A stretch of DNA of 64,000 nucleotides from Chloroflexota bacterium (GCA_021414245.1 JAIOOU010000017.1:124001-188000), one strand, 5' to 3'; shown: positions 1 through 9,732, counted from the first letter of the stretch. The notes: generated by a model not told the origin, from the sequence alone. Translations and numbers: made by a program.

Positions 1-250
1 CAAAAGCGGTCAGTAAAATCACCTCGGTTTCGGGTGAGATCTGATTTACCACCTGCACGACCTCCAAACCATCCATGCCGGGCATTTTCAGGTCAACAAT
101 CAGGAGGTCCACGGAATGCACGCGGATATACTCAACCGCTGCCTGGCCATTGGGTGCAGAGTTAACAACATACCCCTCCAGTTTTAGAATATCGGTTAAA
201 GATTGACGGGCAACGGGTTCATCGTCCACTACAAGGATGCTGGATTTCAT
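1..250 (-). CDS. Response regulator receiver protein (partial, C-terminus outside window)
   Basis: The first 83 residues of a receiver (REC) domain are read on the minus strand from the ATG at 250-248. The sequence begins MKSSILVVDDEPVARQ, with the acidic pair D-D and the phospho-acceptor Asp in a DLLIVDLKMPGMDG motif. The conserved Thr of LLTAF is reached just before the window edge. The gene overlaps the stop codon of the upstream kinase gene in an ATGA arrangement, so translational coupling is likely. It should receive phosphate from one or both kinases in the same operon. The output domain lies outside the window, so it could be a DNA-binding regulator, an NtrC-type activator or a stand-alone receiver. 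Confidence 0.9.
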   Translation of the reverse strand, partial: MKSSILVVDDEPVARQSLTDILKLEGYVVNSAPNGQAAVEYIRVHSVDLLIVDLKMPGMDGLEVVQVVNQISPETEVILLTAF

Positions 251-1827
251 TGGTTTCCTCCTGTCGGCAAATAAATTCGAAAACAGGCGCCGGGAGTTCT
301 CTCAGGTAAATACTCCAGGACGCCGCCATGAGCAGTAACTATATTGTAACTCACTGTTAAACCCAGACCGGTGCCGCCTTCCTTTGTGCTGAAGAAGGGC
401 TCAAAAATATTGGTTTGCTTCTCCCAGGGAATTCCCTTACCTTGATCCTGAAAAAGTATCTCCACACCATCCGGCATGGAATGAGCCTGGATATTTAAGT
501 TCCCGCCATCCGGCATGGCATCCGCCGCGTTCAATATCAAGTTGATGAAAACCTGTTGGATCTGACTTCCAACCGCCATCACGGGAGTGGGCCTATCCGA
601 AAAATCCACCTGGACCTTAATATTCGATTCCGAGAGCTGCTTCGACATTAAGTTCAGGATGTATTGCAACATTTCGGCGATATCCACCTTTTCGATAAGT
701 GTGGCATTGGGGCGATAAAAATCAAGCATACGGCGGACGGTCAGGGTTAATCTTTCCAATTCAGTGCGGGCAAGATCAAAATATTCCCTGCGTTTTTCCT
801 CGGGAAGATCCTCTCGTCCTGCAAGATGCAGACAGTTTTGGACAGCCTGCAAGGGGTTGTTCACTTCATGAGCGATGGAGGCGCTTAAGCGGCCGGCTGC
901 AGCCATTTTTTCGGCCTGAAGAAGAGCTTTCTGGGATTCCTCCACCTGTCGCACGTAATCCACCTGTTCGGCATATAAACGGGCATTTTCAAGAGCGGCG
1001 GCGGCCTGTCGGGCAAGGATCTGAAACATCTCAAGATCCGAACCGGAAAAAGGCGGCTCAGATTCTCCCCGGACCGCATACAGCACCATGCGCAAATTCT
1101 GGCGGAGAACCGGCACGAGAATCGCCGAACCCAGATTCAGGTCGGCAAGAAGCGACTTCAATCCGGGATCTCCCGGCCCGTTCACATTGATCATCACGGG
1201 CGCGGAGGATTCATCCACGCTGGAAATCATCTCATGATATTGTTTGGGCAGGATTTCACCCCGCCAGGTCAAAATCTCGAACTCCTTCGTAGCGTCCTTC
1301 CATTGATAGCATGCCGCCCGCTGGCTTTTCAATTGCCCGCAAATGGCGGCGATGATGAGATCGAGGAGGGGCTCGCGACGCGTTTCAGAGAGCAGCGACT
1401 CGGTCACTGAAAACAAAGGGCGCAAGGCCTGGGTGCGGGCCGCATCCCGTTTTTGCTGACTATCAGCCAGCGCCAGCTTGACGGCATCGATCAATTCACT
1501 ACCCTGGCCAAAGGGTTTTAATATTAACCCGTCCACTCCCTGGCGAAGCGCCCGTATGGCTGTCTCCACCGTTCCGTGGCCGGTCATAATCAACACAGCC
1601 GCATCCGGCTGGAGTCGTTGAACATGCTGGGAAACCTCAAACCCATCGACACCCGGCATGCGAATATCCACCAATAACAGATCGACCTTGTTTTCCTTCA
1701 GATAAACAAGGGCCTTTTGAGGGTCGGTTTCGGTTTCAACTCTGTACCCCGCCCGGGTAAGCAGGCGCCGGCACAACATTGCAATGCCTGGTTCATCATC
1801 TACAACGTAAACAAAGGGTGTGTCCAT
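247..1827 (-). CDS. Hybrid sensor histidine kinase: REC-GAF-HisKA-HATPase
   Basis: Soluble kinase of about 526 residues without membrane segments. An N-terminal receiver domain (YVVDDEPG, phospho-Asp in LLLVDIRMPGVDG) is followed by a GAF sensor domain (about residues 130-285). Then come the dimerisation/phosphotransfer helix with the H-box SIAHEVNNPLQ, an N-box (NLILNAADAM) and G-boxes (DQGKGIP, GTGLGL). The start chosen is the ATG at 1827, one base after the stop of the preceding kinase gene. A GTG at 1875 would add 16 residues that only overlap the upstream coding end. The receiver-first order suggests the kinase is itself controlled by phosphorylation, perhaps from the 865-residue kinase upstream. 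The ligand of the GAF domain is unknown. Confidence 0.9.
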   Translation of the reverse strand: MDTPFVYVVDDEPGIAMLCRRLLTRAGYRVETETDPQKALVYLKENKVDLLLVDIRMPGVDGFEVSQHVQRLQPDAAVLIMTGHGTVETAIRALRQGVDGLILKPFGQGSELIDAVKLALADSQQKRDAARTQALRPLFSVTESLLSETRREPLLDLIIAAICGQLKSQRAACYQWKDATKEFEILTWRGEILPKQYHEMISSVDESSAPVMINVNGPGDPGLKSLLADLNLGSAILVPVLRQNLRMVLYAVRGESEPPFSGSDLEMFQILARQAAAALENARLYAEQVDYVRQVEESQKALLQAEKMAAAGRLSASIAHEVNNPLQAVQNCLHLAGREDLPEEKRREYFDLARTELERLTLTVRRMLDFYRPNATLIEKVDIAEMLQYILNLMSKQLSESNIKVQVDFSDRPTPVMAVGSQIQQVFINLILNAADAMPDGGNLNIQAHSMPDGVEILFQDQGKGIPWEKQTNIFEPFFSTKEGGTGLGLTVSYNIVTAHGGVLEYLPERTPGACFRIYLPTGGNQ

Positions 1828-1828
1828 A

Positions 1829-4426
1829 TCAGATCGGGAGCCAGACGGAGAAGGTCGAACCTTCCTCCGGTTCACTTTTTACCTCTATGGTTCCACCATG
1901 ATCGGTGACGATCCCATAGGTGACAGAAAGCCCAAGGCCGGTACCTCCGCGATTTCCTTTCGTCGTAAAGAACGGTTCAAATATCCGATTTTGATCTTCA
2001 ACTGGAATGCCAATCCCGCTGTCCTTGACGATCATCAACGCCCATTCGCGATTATCCCGCACCGCTTTTTGAGTGATGACATGAAGTTCCCCGCCATGGA
2101 TCATGGCTTGCAACGCATTATGAATCAGGTTAAGAAGGACCTGCTTGATCTGATTGGTATCAATGGAAACCCAGGGCATTTCCCCGTCGAGTTCAAGGGT
2201 CAGCCGGACGTCGTTGGTCTGGATCAGATGCCGGGTCAGGGCGATCACGTCTGTAACCACTTCGTTGAGATCCGAGGAGGCGCGTATTCGTTCCCCTTGT
2301 CGTGAAAAATCGAGCAGGCGCCGGACGACCTGACTGGCCCGTTTTGCCTCCCTTAAAACCATCTCCAGGTCCTCCCTGTGAATCGAATCGCGCGGCAGCT
2401 CTTCCAATACAATCTCGGAAAAACCCGTTACGGTGGTCAGCGGATTATTAAGTTCATGCGCGACACCAGCCGCCATTTCACCAACTGCAGCCAGTTTTGC
2501 CGCCTGAATCAGCCGGTTCTCTGCGGAACGTTGAGCCTCCATACGCGCATTCAACTCGATCTCCGTTGCGCGCAGCTGACGGATGGAAACCTGCAGTTTT
2601 TGGTATTGATTTGCGTTGGATATGACTGCCGCAAGAATGCCGGCCAGGGATTCCATGGCGATCAGATCATCGTGAGTAAAAGCGTTTTGCTCGCGGCTTT
2701 CCACATCGATGATCCCCAGAATGCTCCCGCCATCCTTCATTGCCACACATATCTCAGAACGGGCATCCCAACCCCTCAAAGGTTGATATAACTTTTCGCG
2801 GGAGGTGTCATTGATCAGATAGCTTTCCCCGCTTCGCGAAACGCGGCCCGTGACTCCAACCTCGACAACAAACTCTTCATCCGCAAGGGCTTTTTTTACG
2901 GTCTCGGCGTGGGTGCCGCCGATGCCCTGAATGGTGAATTTATTCTCATCATCAAGGAGCAGAATGGCTGCAAGTTCGTATTTGAAATACTGGGCCACCA
3001 GATCCGCTGTGATGGCCGCGACTTCACGTTTGTCATTCAAACCGATCACCTGTTGCACCACCTCATGGATCAGGCCCAGGCTGCGCGCACGGCCTTCCGC
3101 CTCCTCGCGCAAACGGGTGTATTCGATCAAACCGGCGAGATGACTCGTGATGACCACCATCAGATGTTCATCGTATTGAGTGAACGCTTCCGCCCTTAGA
3201 CTGTCAATGATCAATATCCCGATCGACTGGCCGCGATATTTTAACGGAACGATCAACTCTGAACGGGCGCCCTTGTAGATCGGGGTGAATCCTTCCTTGG
3301 TCGTGTCAGAAACCCGGCGAGCCTGGCCATCCTTTAGTACCGGTTGGATCGAATGACCGCTTAGCGATACACTGATTACGGTCATTTTGCCGTCTTCCAG
3401 CCGGTAATCGCGGAGCACGCGCCCATCGCTGGAGCGCATAAAAAGGGCGATCAATTCGGTATTAAAAGCGCGCGAGAGCAGACCAAAGGTCCGGCGCGCG
3501 ATCTGATCCAAATTTTGAGCCGAGGAAACGGTAAGAACAAAATCATTTAAGAGACCCAGCCGGCGGAGATGGGCCGCCATTTCCGAAAAAGTAACCACCA
3601 CTTCCACAGAGGGGGAAACCCTGGAGGCCAGTTCACGCAGCTGCGCCATTTCAGCCGGCGAAAATTCCTTTTGCCGCCAGACGGTTACCACCCCGATCAG
3701 CCGCTGACCGATCACCAAAGGAAAACAGATCCAAATATTCGTGCCGGAACGAAGAGAGCCGTAAGGCAAATTGTCCCAATTGGGCTGCTTGCGTGTGATG
3801 GCCACTTCCGCGAGAGAGCGGTTGACCCGGCGAAGGATCGGATTGGCTTCGATCAGCAGGGACACACCTTTGGCTTTTGGATCGTTCCATTCCGCCTGTA
3901 TATCGAGGAGTTCGCCTCTGCGGATGGCGAGCCAGGCTCCCTGGCAGGGCACAGCCTGCACAAAGGCATCCAGGACTTTTTCGATGGCAAGAGGCAGATC
4001 GAAGGCAAGATCAGATTGCAGGTCCGGAAAGAGCGGTTGACTGGGCGTTGTGGATCTTCCGGATAAAAGCGATGTGGTTAATTTCCAAATCTTCTGTTCT
4101 TCCGAAGTCAGGTCATTTGCACCCACCAGCACCGCCTGTGATACCCCGCTGAGTGGAAAGGCAAAAAATCGCCTGGATTTGAAACTACTTTGCTCTGAAA
4201 CTGCGCTGGAGCGCACATTCCCACCGCTTAAGGCTCCGCATAACCAGGTGTCAATGGACGGCCTGCCTAAAAGCTCCGTCAATTCAGTTTGGGCATTCTT
4301 GTTGAGACGCACCACACAACGCAACAGCCAAACTCCGCCAATTCTTTCAGCGAGGACAGCCCAATCTGCTCCAGAAAGTTGAACGGCTTCTTTGAGTTGG
4401 GTTTCGAGGTCGGTTTCGGTTTGCAT
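1829..4426 (-). CDS. Multi-GAF sensor histidine kinase
   Basis: Soluble kinase of 865 residues and first gene of the operon. Three clear GAF-type sensor modules occupy roughly residues 145-280, 305-440 and 455-610. A weaker GAF-like segment may fill residues 10-120. The C-terminus is a complete kinase core: H-box GVAHELNNPLTTVTGF, N-box NLIHNALQAM, G1 KDSGIGIP and G2 GGTGLGL. No membrane segment is seen, so it should sense cytoplasmic ligands such as small molecules or redox state. It is followed after one base by a second kinase and then a receiver protein, together suggesting a multistep phosphorelay. No Shine-Dalgarno precedes the ATG, and a TATAAT lies only 14 bases upstream. Confidence 0.92.
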   Translation of the reverse strand: MQTETDLETQLKEAVQLSGADWAVLAERIGGVWLLRCVVRLNKNAQTELTELLGRPSIDTWLCGALSGGNVRSSAVSEQSSFKSRRFFAFPLSGVSQAVLVGANDLTSEEQKIWKLTTSLLSGRSTTPSQPLFPDLQSDLAFDLPLAIEKVLDAFVQAVPCQGAWLAIRRGELLDIQAEWNDPKAKGVSLLIEANPILRRVNRSLAEVAITRKQPNWDNLPYGSLRSGTNIWICFPLVIGQRLIGVVTVWRQKEFSPAEMAQLRELASRVSPSVEVVVTFSEMAAHLRRLGLLNDFVLTVSSAQNLDQIARRTFGLLSRAFNTELIALFMRSSDGRVLRDYRLEDGKMTVISVSLSGHSIQPVLKDGQARRVSDTTKEGFTPIYKGARSELIVPLKYRGQSIGILIIDSLRAEAFTQYDEHLMVVITSHLAGLIEYTRLREEAEGRARSLGLIHEVVQQVIGLNDKREVAAITADLVAQYFKYELAAILLLDDENKFTIQGIGGTHAETVKKALADEEFVVEVGVTGRVSRSGESYLINDTSREKLYQPLRGWDARSEICVAMKDGGSILGIIDVESREQNAFTHDDLIAMESLAGILAAVISNANQYQKLQVSIRQLRATEIELNARMEAQRSAENRLIQAAKLAAVGEMAAGVAHELNNPLTTVTGFSEIVLEELPRDSIHREDLEMVLREAKRASQVVRRLLDFSRQGERIRASSDLNEVVTDVIALTRHLIQTNDVRLTLELDGEMPWVSIDTNQIKQVLLNLIHNALQAMIHGGELHVITQKAVRDNREWALMIVKDSGIGIPVEDQNRIFEPFFTTKGNRGGTGLGLSVTYGIVTDHGGTIEVKSEPEEGSTFSVWLPI

Positions 4427-4440
4427 GGTTCGTGAGGGGA

Positions 4441-4446
4441 ATTATA
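4441..4446 (-). promoter_or_regulatory. Candidate -10 box of the kinase operon
   Basis: On the minus strand a perfect TATAAT ends 14 bases before the ATG at 4426, predicting a leader of about 8 bases. No convincing -35 box was found at 16-18 bases. Confidence 0.45.
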
Positions 4447-4507
4447 ACCGTAGCTGTTAAAATCCTCGCATAATTCAAAAGCCGGCCTGCCGCGATTCAT
4501 AAAAATA

Positions 4508-4729
4508 CTACAGGCTCATTTTATTCAATAAATCCCTCAGGGAATGCAATTCCTCCCGGGTCAGAGTCACGCCTTTGCCCATCTTTTCCCTGTCCGCGGA
4601 CCAGTCCCGAATGTCATACTTGGCTTCCCTGTCATTCCAGCTGATCAGATTTATTTCCTTGGACCAGCCCGAAGCGGACTTTGACAGCACGCCCAGCTGT
4701 TCAAGGATCTCATACTTGATCTCAGACAT
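4508..4729 (-). CDS. PC4/YdbC-family single-stranded nucleic-acid-binding protein
   Basis: A 73-residue protein that reads as one PC4-like (transcriptional coactivator p15) domain of the bacterial YdbC type. The diagnostic core is KEINLISWNDREAKYDIRDW followed by the MGKGVTLTREE segment and a C-terminal helix (LHSLRDLLNKM). Known members are dimers that bind single-stranded DNA or melted duplex, with proposed roles in replication or transcription. Start: ATG at 4729 preceded by AGAGGTG. It is transcribed divergently from trmFO across a 71-base gap holding both candidate promoters. Its cellular role here is inferred only from the family. Confidence 0.85.
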   Translation of the reverse strand: MSEIKYEILEQLGVLSKSASGWSKEINLISWNDREAKYDIRDWSADREKMGKGVTLTREELHSLRDLLNKMSL

Positions 4730-4766
4730 TGTTCACCTCTTCTCGACCGGAAAAATAACTCCCCAA

Positions 4767-4772
4767 ATTATA
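4767..4772 (-). promoter_or_regulatory. Candidate -10 box of the PC4-like gene
   Basis: TATAAT on the minus strand, 37 bases before the ATG at 4729, with a ribosome-binding site between. It lies 13 bases from the oppositely directed trmFO -10, so the two promoters may interfere. Confidence 0.45.
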
Positions 4773-4785
4773 CATTACCCCGCAA

Positions 4786-4794
4786 TGGTAAAAT
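4786..4794 (+). promoter_or_regulatory. Extended -10 promoter of trmFO, probably leaderless
   Basis: TGGTAAAAT (extended -10, TGn plus TAAAAT) ends 6 bases before the trmFO ATG at 4801. The transcription start would fall on or next to the A of the start codon, and no Shine-Dalgarno is present. Confidence 0.55.
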
Positions 4795-4800
4795 ACTTAA

Positions 4801-6144
4801 ATGACTGACATCACCATCATCGGCGGCGGGCTTGCAGGCTGCGAAGCCGCCTGGCAGGTGGCCCAAAGCGGAATCAAAGTGCGTCTTTATGAGATGCGGC
4901 CCGCTCATCCCACGGGTGCACATTTGAGCGGCGACCTTGCAGAACTGGTCTGTTCGAATTCACTGGGATCGAATTTATCTGACCGTGCCTCCGGTGTTTT
5001 GAAAAACGAGCTCAGGCTCCTGAATTCCATGCTGCTTGAATGCGCAGAAGCCACAGCACTGCCTGCCGGAGCCGCGCTGGCTGTGGACCGCGAGGCTTTT
5101 GCCCAACAGGTGACCGATAGAATTCAAGCCCATAAAAACATCGAGGTCATCCGCGAGGAAATGCAGGAGATCCCCGCATCCCCTGCCATTATTGCCAGCG
5201 GACCCCTGACCTCGGAGAGTCTTTCCGCCTCCATTGCGAAATTAAGCGGGGACGAGCACCTGTTCTTCTTCGACGCCATTGCGCCCATTGTGCATGCCGA
5301 CTCGATCGACATGGCAACCGCCTTTCGAGCCTCCCGTTATGACAAAGGCGATCAGGACGAGGGCGATTACATCAACTGCCCCTTCACGAAGGATGAATAC
5401 TATAATTTCGTCCATGCATTGCAACTTGCAGAACGGATCGAACTTCGTTCGTTTGAAGACGCCATCCGCAGCGGAGTCAAAGCCGGCCAGTTTTTCGAAG
5501 GCTGCCTGCCTATCGAGATCATTGCAGAACGGGGCGAGGACTCTCTGGCCTTCGGCCCCATGCGGCCCGTGGGTTTGAAGGACCCGCGCACCGGAAAACG
5601 TCCCTATGCAGTTGTGCAGCTGCGGCAGGACAATCTCGCGGCCAGTCTGTACAACCTTGTCGGGTTCCAGACCAACCTGAAGTTTCCGGAACAAAAACGG
5701 ATATTGCGCATGATTCCCGGTCTGCAGCATGCAGAATTCGAACGCTTCGGCCAGATGCATCGAAATACTTTTATTGCCTCTCCCAAACTTTTACGCCCCA
5801 CCCTTCAGCACGTGAGCCGCGACGATCTTTTCTTCGCAGGTCAGATCACCGGCGTGGAAGGTTATATGGGCAACATTGCCACAGGTCTGCTGGCAGGCAT
5901 CAATGCAGCCCGTTTCCTAAAGAACAAATCCCCTCTCACCCTCCCAAACGAAACAATGCTCGGCGCTCTTTGTCACTACATAACCCATGCCGACCTGAAG
6001 GACTTTCAACCCATGAAGGCAAATTTTGGAATTCTGCCCCAGCTTGCTCTCGAAAAAAAGACCGGGAAACGCGAACGCGGTCAACTTTATGCAGATCGGG
6101 CGGCGGGCATGCTGGGTAAATTTATAGAGGAAAATCATGACTAA
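4801..6144 (+). CDS. trmFO: Folate-dependent tRNA m5U54 methyltransferase
   Basis: A 447-residue flavoprotein that methylates U54 in the T-loop of tRNAs using methylenetetrahydrofolate and FADH2. The N-terminus has the FAD-binding dinucleotide motif [14 protein letters not shown] (residues 6-19), then EMRP and the [10 protein letters not shown] segment. Two cysteines match those known to matter in the family: C51 in LVCSNS and C235 in [10 protein letters not shown]-terminal FAD segment ([20 protein letters not shown]) is also present. Length is normal for the family. The gene has no Shine-Dalgarno and overlaps the next gene by 8 bases. Confidence 0.97.
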   Translation: MTDITIIGGGLAGCEAAWQVAQSGIKVRLYEMRPAHPTGAHLSGDLAELVCSNSLGSNLSDRASGVLKNELRLLNSMLLECAEATALPAGAALAVDREAFAQQVTDRIQAHKNIEVIREEMQEIPASPAIIASGPLTSESLSASIAKLSGDEHLFFFDAIAPIVHADSIDMATAFRASRYDKGDQDEGDYINCPFTKDEYYNFVHALQLAERIELRSFEDAIRSGVKAGQFFEGCLPIEIIAERGEDSLAFGPMRPVGLKDPRTGKRPYAVVQLRQDNLAASLYNLVGFQTNLKFPEQKRILRMIPGLQHAEFERFGQMHRNTFIASPKLLRPTLQHVSRDDLFFAGQITGVEGYMGNIATGLLAGINAARFLKNKSPLTLPNETMLGALCHYITHADLKDFQPMKANFGILPQLALEKKTGKRERGQLYADRAAGMLGKFIEENHD

Positions 6145-7039
6145 AAAAGCCGCATCCGCATACCTGATCTTGATCGGTCTCCTGTTGATCCTGGTTGTAG
6201 GCTGGTATATCGCCTCTTTCCTGACCTCTAAACCTGCCTCTGTTTCCTTTGACAGTACCCGCGCGTATGCAGACGTGAAGACCCAGGTCTCCTTCGGCCC
6301 GCGCATCCCCGAAACGGATGGACACGCCCAAATTCGCGGGTGGCTCAGGCAGGAGTTGGAGAAGGCAGGCTGGGCCGTTGAAATCCAGCAAACCGAGCGC
6401 CTCGGACATCCCATCTATAATATTATCGCCAAAAGGTCAGATGAAGAACCGCAAATTGTCCTTGGCGCGCATTACGATACCCGCATGATCGCGGATAATG
6501 ATCCGGACATGACCAAACGCACCCAGCCCGTACCTGGCGCCAACGACGGGGCCTCGGGTGTTGCCATTCTGGTGGAGATGGCCAGGTCCCTGCCAAAGGA
6601 TTCCGTGCCGGTCTGGCTGGTCTTTTTCGACACCGAGGATAACGGCAATATTGACGGATGGGATTGGATCCTTGGCTCCCGGGCTTTTGCCGAGGAAATT
6701 AAGATTTCGCCACGTGCTGTCGTGATCGTGGACATGATCGGCGATACCGATCTCAACATCTATCTTGAGAGGAATTCTGACATTGGGATTCGCACTAAGA
6801 TCTGGACCACGGCCGAAAAACTCGGATATGGCGACAAATTCATCTTCGAGGAAAAATACAGTATGGAGGACGATCACACTCCCTTTCTGGAAGCCGGCCT
6901 GCCTGCTGTCGACCTGATCGATTTTGACTACCCGTACTGGCATACCATCCAGGATACTCCGGATAAGGTTTCTCCCGAAAGTTTGAAGGCGGTCGGCGAC
7001 ACCTTGTGGACATGGATCGTCAATCAGCCCCCGCCCTGA
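6137..7039 (+). CDS. Membrane-anchored M28-family zinc hydrolase (glutaminyl-cyclase-like)
   Basis: A 300-residue protein with one N-terminal membrane anchor (about residues 8-27), so the catalytic part should be exported. The M28 core shows [29 protein letters not shown] and DMIGDTDLN, and ends with [18 protein letters not shown] and FDYPYWHT. These supply the expected His, Asp and Glu zinc ligands. The final Trp-His pair and overall length resemble bacterial glutaminyl-peptide cyclotransferases more than broad aminopeptidases. Cyclising N-terminal Gln of exported proteins or peptides is therefore plausible, but aminopeptidase activity cannot be excluded. It starts inside the trmFO stop region, suggesting coupled translation. 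Confidence 0.85.
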   Translation: MTKKAASAYLILIGLLLILVVGWYIASFLTSKPASVSFDSTRAYADVKTQVSFGPRIPETDGHAQIRGWLRQELEKAGWAVEIQQTERLGHPIYNIIAKRSDEEPQIVLGAHYDTRMIADNDPDMTKRTQPVPGANDGASGVAILVEMARSLPKDSVPVWLVFFDTEDNGNIDGWDWILGSRAFAEEIKISPRAVVIVDMIGDTDLNIYLERNSDIGIRTKIWTTAEKLGYGDKFIFEEKYSMEDDHTPFLEAGLPAVDLIDFDYPYWHTIQDTPDKVSPESLKAVGDTLWTWIVNQPPP

Positions 7040-7108
7040 ACAAGACCAGGAACGGGATACGGTCGGTTTATATTCAATGAAAGCATGGTCAAAAATTTGA
7101 ACTGGGCG

Positions 7109-7114
7109 TAAACT
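7109..7114 (+). promoter_or_regulatory. Possible -10 box before the third histidine kinase
   Basis: TAAACT ends 7 bases before the ATG at 7122, and no Shine-Dalgarno is present. The spacing resembles the other leaderless candidates here, but the box is imperfect and lacks the TG extension. Confidence 0.3.
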
Positions 7115-7121
7115 TAAGCAA

Positions 7122-8402
7122 ATGGCGCTCCAAAAATCACTGCAAAAAATACGCACCCCCTGGGTGGAACGCATTTCCCGCGAACTCGCCAGCGGGGAGG
7201 GTGTCCGCGCCGGCTTTGTGGAACAACTGGTCAGATTTTACGAATTGCTCGAACAGACCGTCGTTACCGGAGACGCGGGCTGGCTTGACCCGATCCTATA
7301 TGATTGGGGACGGGCTCCCACGGAAACAAATCTCGAAGAAGGGGATTATTTCGTCTCCTTTGTAATGAATCGAATGATCGCACTGACAATAGAAGTTGCC
7401 CGGGAGACGCTTGGCAAAGCGGATGCTCTCGAACTGATTGCAGCCGTGATCCCCGTTTTCTCCCACAGCCTGAGTGTGGTCGTTCGATATGAAATGGAGA
7501 CCCGCGTGGCCCATACGGCCAGCGAACTCACAAAGATCCAGGAAAAACTTCAACAGCTGGATCACAACAAATCCAATTTTATATCCGTGGCTGCGCACGA
7601 ATTAAAGACCCCCCTCACCCTGATCGAGGGATATACCTCAATGATGGCCGATGTGGTCGAAGGATCGAGTCAACCCGAGATCAACAACCTCCTGGAAGGC
7701 GTCAACAATGGCATTCATCGCCTTCGCTACATTATTGACGACATGATCGATGTCTCTCTGATTGACAATAATTTATTAACTCTTAATTATCAGCCCCTTT
7801 TGATCACCCATCTATTGAATCTCCTCAAAACAGAACTGGCCGGCGCCATTGTGGAACGCAGCCAGACTCTTAACATCAATAAATTTGAAGGCAGTGAAAT
7901 CATGATCTACGGGGATTCAAAACGTCTGTATCAGGCGTTGCTGAATGTGGCACAAAATGCAATCAAATACACCCCGGACCACGGAATGATCACCGTCACG
8001 GGTCGTATGCTGCCCGGTTTCATCGAGATCCTCGTTGTGGATACCGGCATCGGCATATCCCCGGAAAATCAATCTGCGATCTTTGATAAATTTGGCCAGC
8101 TCGGAAGATCCGACCTTCATTCAAGTGGAAAAACAAAATTTAAAGGCGGCGGACCTGGTCTGGGCCTCCCCATTGCCCGGGGTATTATCGAAGCACATGG
8201 TGGTACCATATGGGTGGAATCAGAGGGCTATGACGAAGTAAAATTAAAAGGGTCCACCTTCCACATCCTGTTGCCTACACGAACAGAGGCAACCGACCCC
8301 CTCATCACAAAATTTTTTGGCCACTATGACCAGAAAAAAATGGAAACAGAAACGGAAATCAGTGTCCAAGAAACTCCCCCAATCAACAACCCCTCCTCGT
8401 GA
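7122..8402 (+). CDS. Soluble sensor histidine kinase
   Basis: A 426-residue kinase. The all-helical N-terminal part (about residues 10-130) resembles RsbR-type sensory helical domains and has no membrane segment. A short coiled coil (ELTKIQEKLQQLDHNKSNF) leads to the H-box VAAHELKTPLTLIEGY. The N-box NVAQNAIKYTPDHG and G-boxes VDTGIGIS and GGPGLGL complete a functional ATPase core. The last 25-30 residues (from about GHYDQKK) fall outside the normal fold and are encoded in the region shared with hflX. No response regulator is adjacent, so its partner is unknown. Confidence 0.92.
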   Translation: MALQKSLQKIRTPWVERISRELASGEGVRAGFVEQLVRFYELLEQTVVTGDAGWLDPILYDWGRAPTETNLEEGDYFVSFVMNRMIALTIEVARETLGKADALELIAAVIPVFSHSLSVVVRYEMETRVAHTASELTKIQEKLQQLDHNKSNFISVAAHELKTPLTLIEGYTSMMADVVEGSSQPEINNLLEGVNNGIHRLRYIIDDMIDVSLIDNNLLTLNYQPLLITHLLNLLKTELAGAIVERSQTLNINKFEGSEIMIYGDSKRLYQALLNVAQNAIKYTPDHGMITVTGRMLPGFIEILVVDTGIGISPENQSAIFDKFGQLGRSDLHSSGKTKFKGGGPGLGLPIARGIIEAHGGTIWVESEGYDEVKLKGSTFHILLPTRTEATDPLITKFFGHYDQKKMETETEISVQETPPINNPSS

Positions 8403-9732
8403 ACGCGCCTTCCTGGTCGGTGCGGAAGTACACGGTAACAATCAATTACTTTCCCTTGAAGATTCTCTGGCAGAACTTGCCCTGCTGGCCGAGACAGCTG
8501 GCGTGGATGTGGTCGGGGAACTCACTCAAAAATTAAACCGGCCGAATGTGGAAACTTACATCGGCCCCGGCAAAGTCGAGGAATTGAAAGCGCTTGCCGA
8601 AGAAACCCTGGCAGATGTGATCATTTTTGACGACGAACTCTCCCCGCGCCATCAACGCGAATTGGAAAAAGCTCTTGTCAATATTCGGGTCCTGGATCGA
8701 ACCGCGCTGATTCTGGATATCTTTGCCCAACATGCCCGCAGCAGCGAAGGCATGCTCCAGGTGGAACTTGCCCAATATGAATACAACCTTCCGCGCCTGA
8801 CACGTGCTTGGACTCATCTCGAAAGACAGGCTGGCGGCGGCGGTGGACGTGCCGGCTCGACCGGTGGCGTGGGCTTGCGCGGTCCCGGTGAAACCCAGCT
8901 CGAGGTGGATAAACGGGCAATTCGAAAGCGCATCTCCCATATTAAACATGAGCTGGAAAAAGTTGAGGCGCACCGTACCCGTTATCGTGCCCAGCGTAAA
9001 CGTTCACGGATCCCAACCGTGGCTCTCGTGGGATATACCAATGCGGGTAAATCCACCCTGCTGAATCGGATCGCCAGATCCGAAGTGTATGTTGCCAACC
9101 AGTTGTTTGCAACGCTCGACCCCACCACCCGGCGTGTGCAGCTTCCAGGCGATGACCTTGCGCTCATGACCGACACCGTCGGCTTTATCCAAAAACTTCC
9201 CACATCCCTGGTGGCGGCTTTTCATGCAACCCTGGAGGAGATCGCCGAGGCCGACCTGCTCCTGCATGTGGTGGACATTTCCCACCCGAACGCCCTAAAT
9301 CAATTTCAGGCCGTCCAGGAAACGCTTGCTGAAATCGATGCAAGTCATATTCCCATGGTCACTGCCCTTAATAAGGCGGATCTGCTGCATCACCCCGAAA
9401 CTGCGCGGGAAATATTGAAAAACTTTCCAAAAGCCGTATCGATCTCTGCCTTGGACGGAACGGGGATCAAAGACCTTCTGCATCTGCTAAGGGAGGAACT
9501 GTTTGAATCCTATACATCCATTCATGTCCGCCTTCCATACAAACAGGGGGCATTGATCTCCCTTTTTCATGAGTTGGGCCAGGTGGACCGCGTCGAACAT
9601 GAACGCGGCGGGGTCATCATGCAGGGACGGATTCCCGGCCGGCTGCTTGCCCAATATGCTCCCTGGCATTTCGAAAAAAATCAAACCGAGACTGACGTCG
9701 TGGAATTAGAGGAAGACCTGGAGGAGATTTAA
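8326..9732 (+). CDS. hflX: Ribosome-associated GTPase HflX
   Basis: About 468 residues. The N-terminal HflX domain contains the conserved NRPNVETYIGPGKVEEL and FDDELSPRHQRELEKAL segments and a glycine-rich linker (GGGGGRAGSTGGVGLRGPGE). The G domain has G1 GYTNAGKST, G3 DTVGF, G4 NKAD and G5 SALDG. HflX rescues stalled or heat-damaged 70S ribosomes by splitting them, and in several bacteria it contributes to antibiotic tolerance. The ATG at 8326 (or TTG at 8317) lies 77-86 bases inside the kinase gene. No later start codon precedes the conserved sequence, so the overlap looks real. Its stop overlaps the next start (TAATG). Confidence 0.95.
   Translation: MTRKKWKQKRKSVSKKLPQSTTPPRERAFLVGAEVHGNNQLLSLEDSLAELALLAETAGVDVVGELTQKLNRPNVETYIGPGKVEELKALAEETLADVIIFDDELSPRHQRELEKALVNIRVLDRTALILDIFAQHARSSEGMLQVELAQYEYNLPRLTRAWTHLERQAGGGGGRAGSTGGVGLRGPGETQLEVDKRAIRKRISHIKHELEKVEAHRTRYRAQRKRSRIPTVALVGYTNAGKSTLLNRIARSEVYVANQLFATLDPTTRRVQLPGDDLALMTDTVGFIQKLPTSLVAAFHATLEEIAEADLLLHVVDISHPNALNQFQAVQETLAEIDASHIPMVTALNKADLLHHPETAREILKNFPKAVSISALDGTGIKDLLHLLREELFESYTSIHVRLPYKQGALISLFHELGQVDRVEHERGGVIMQGRIPGRLLAQYAPWHFEKNQTETDVVELEEDLEEI

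Noticed and set aside
699-1190. 163-codon plus-strand frame over the first histidine kinase
   Set aside because: Antisense to a well-supported kinase; no ribosome-binding site or family resemblance.
5242-5760. 172-codon minus-strand frame over trmFO
   Set aside because: Shadow of trmFO, which is fully supported by motifs.
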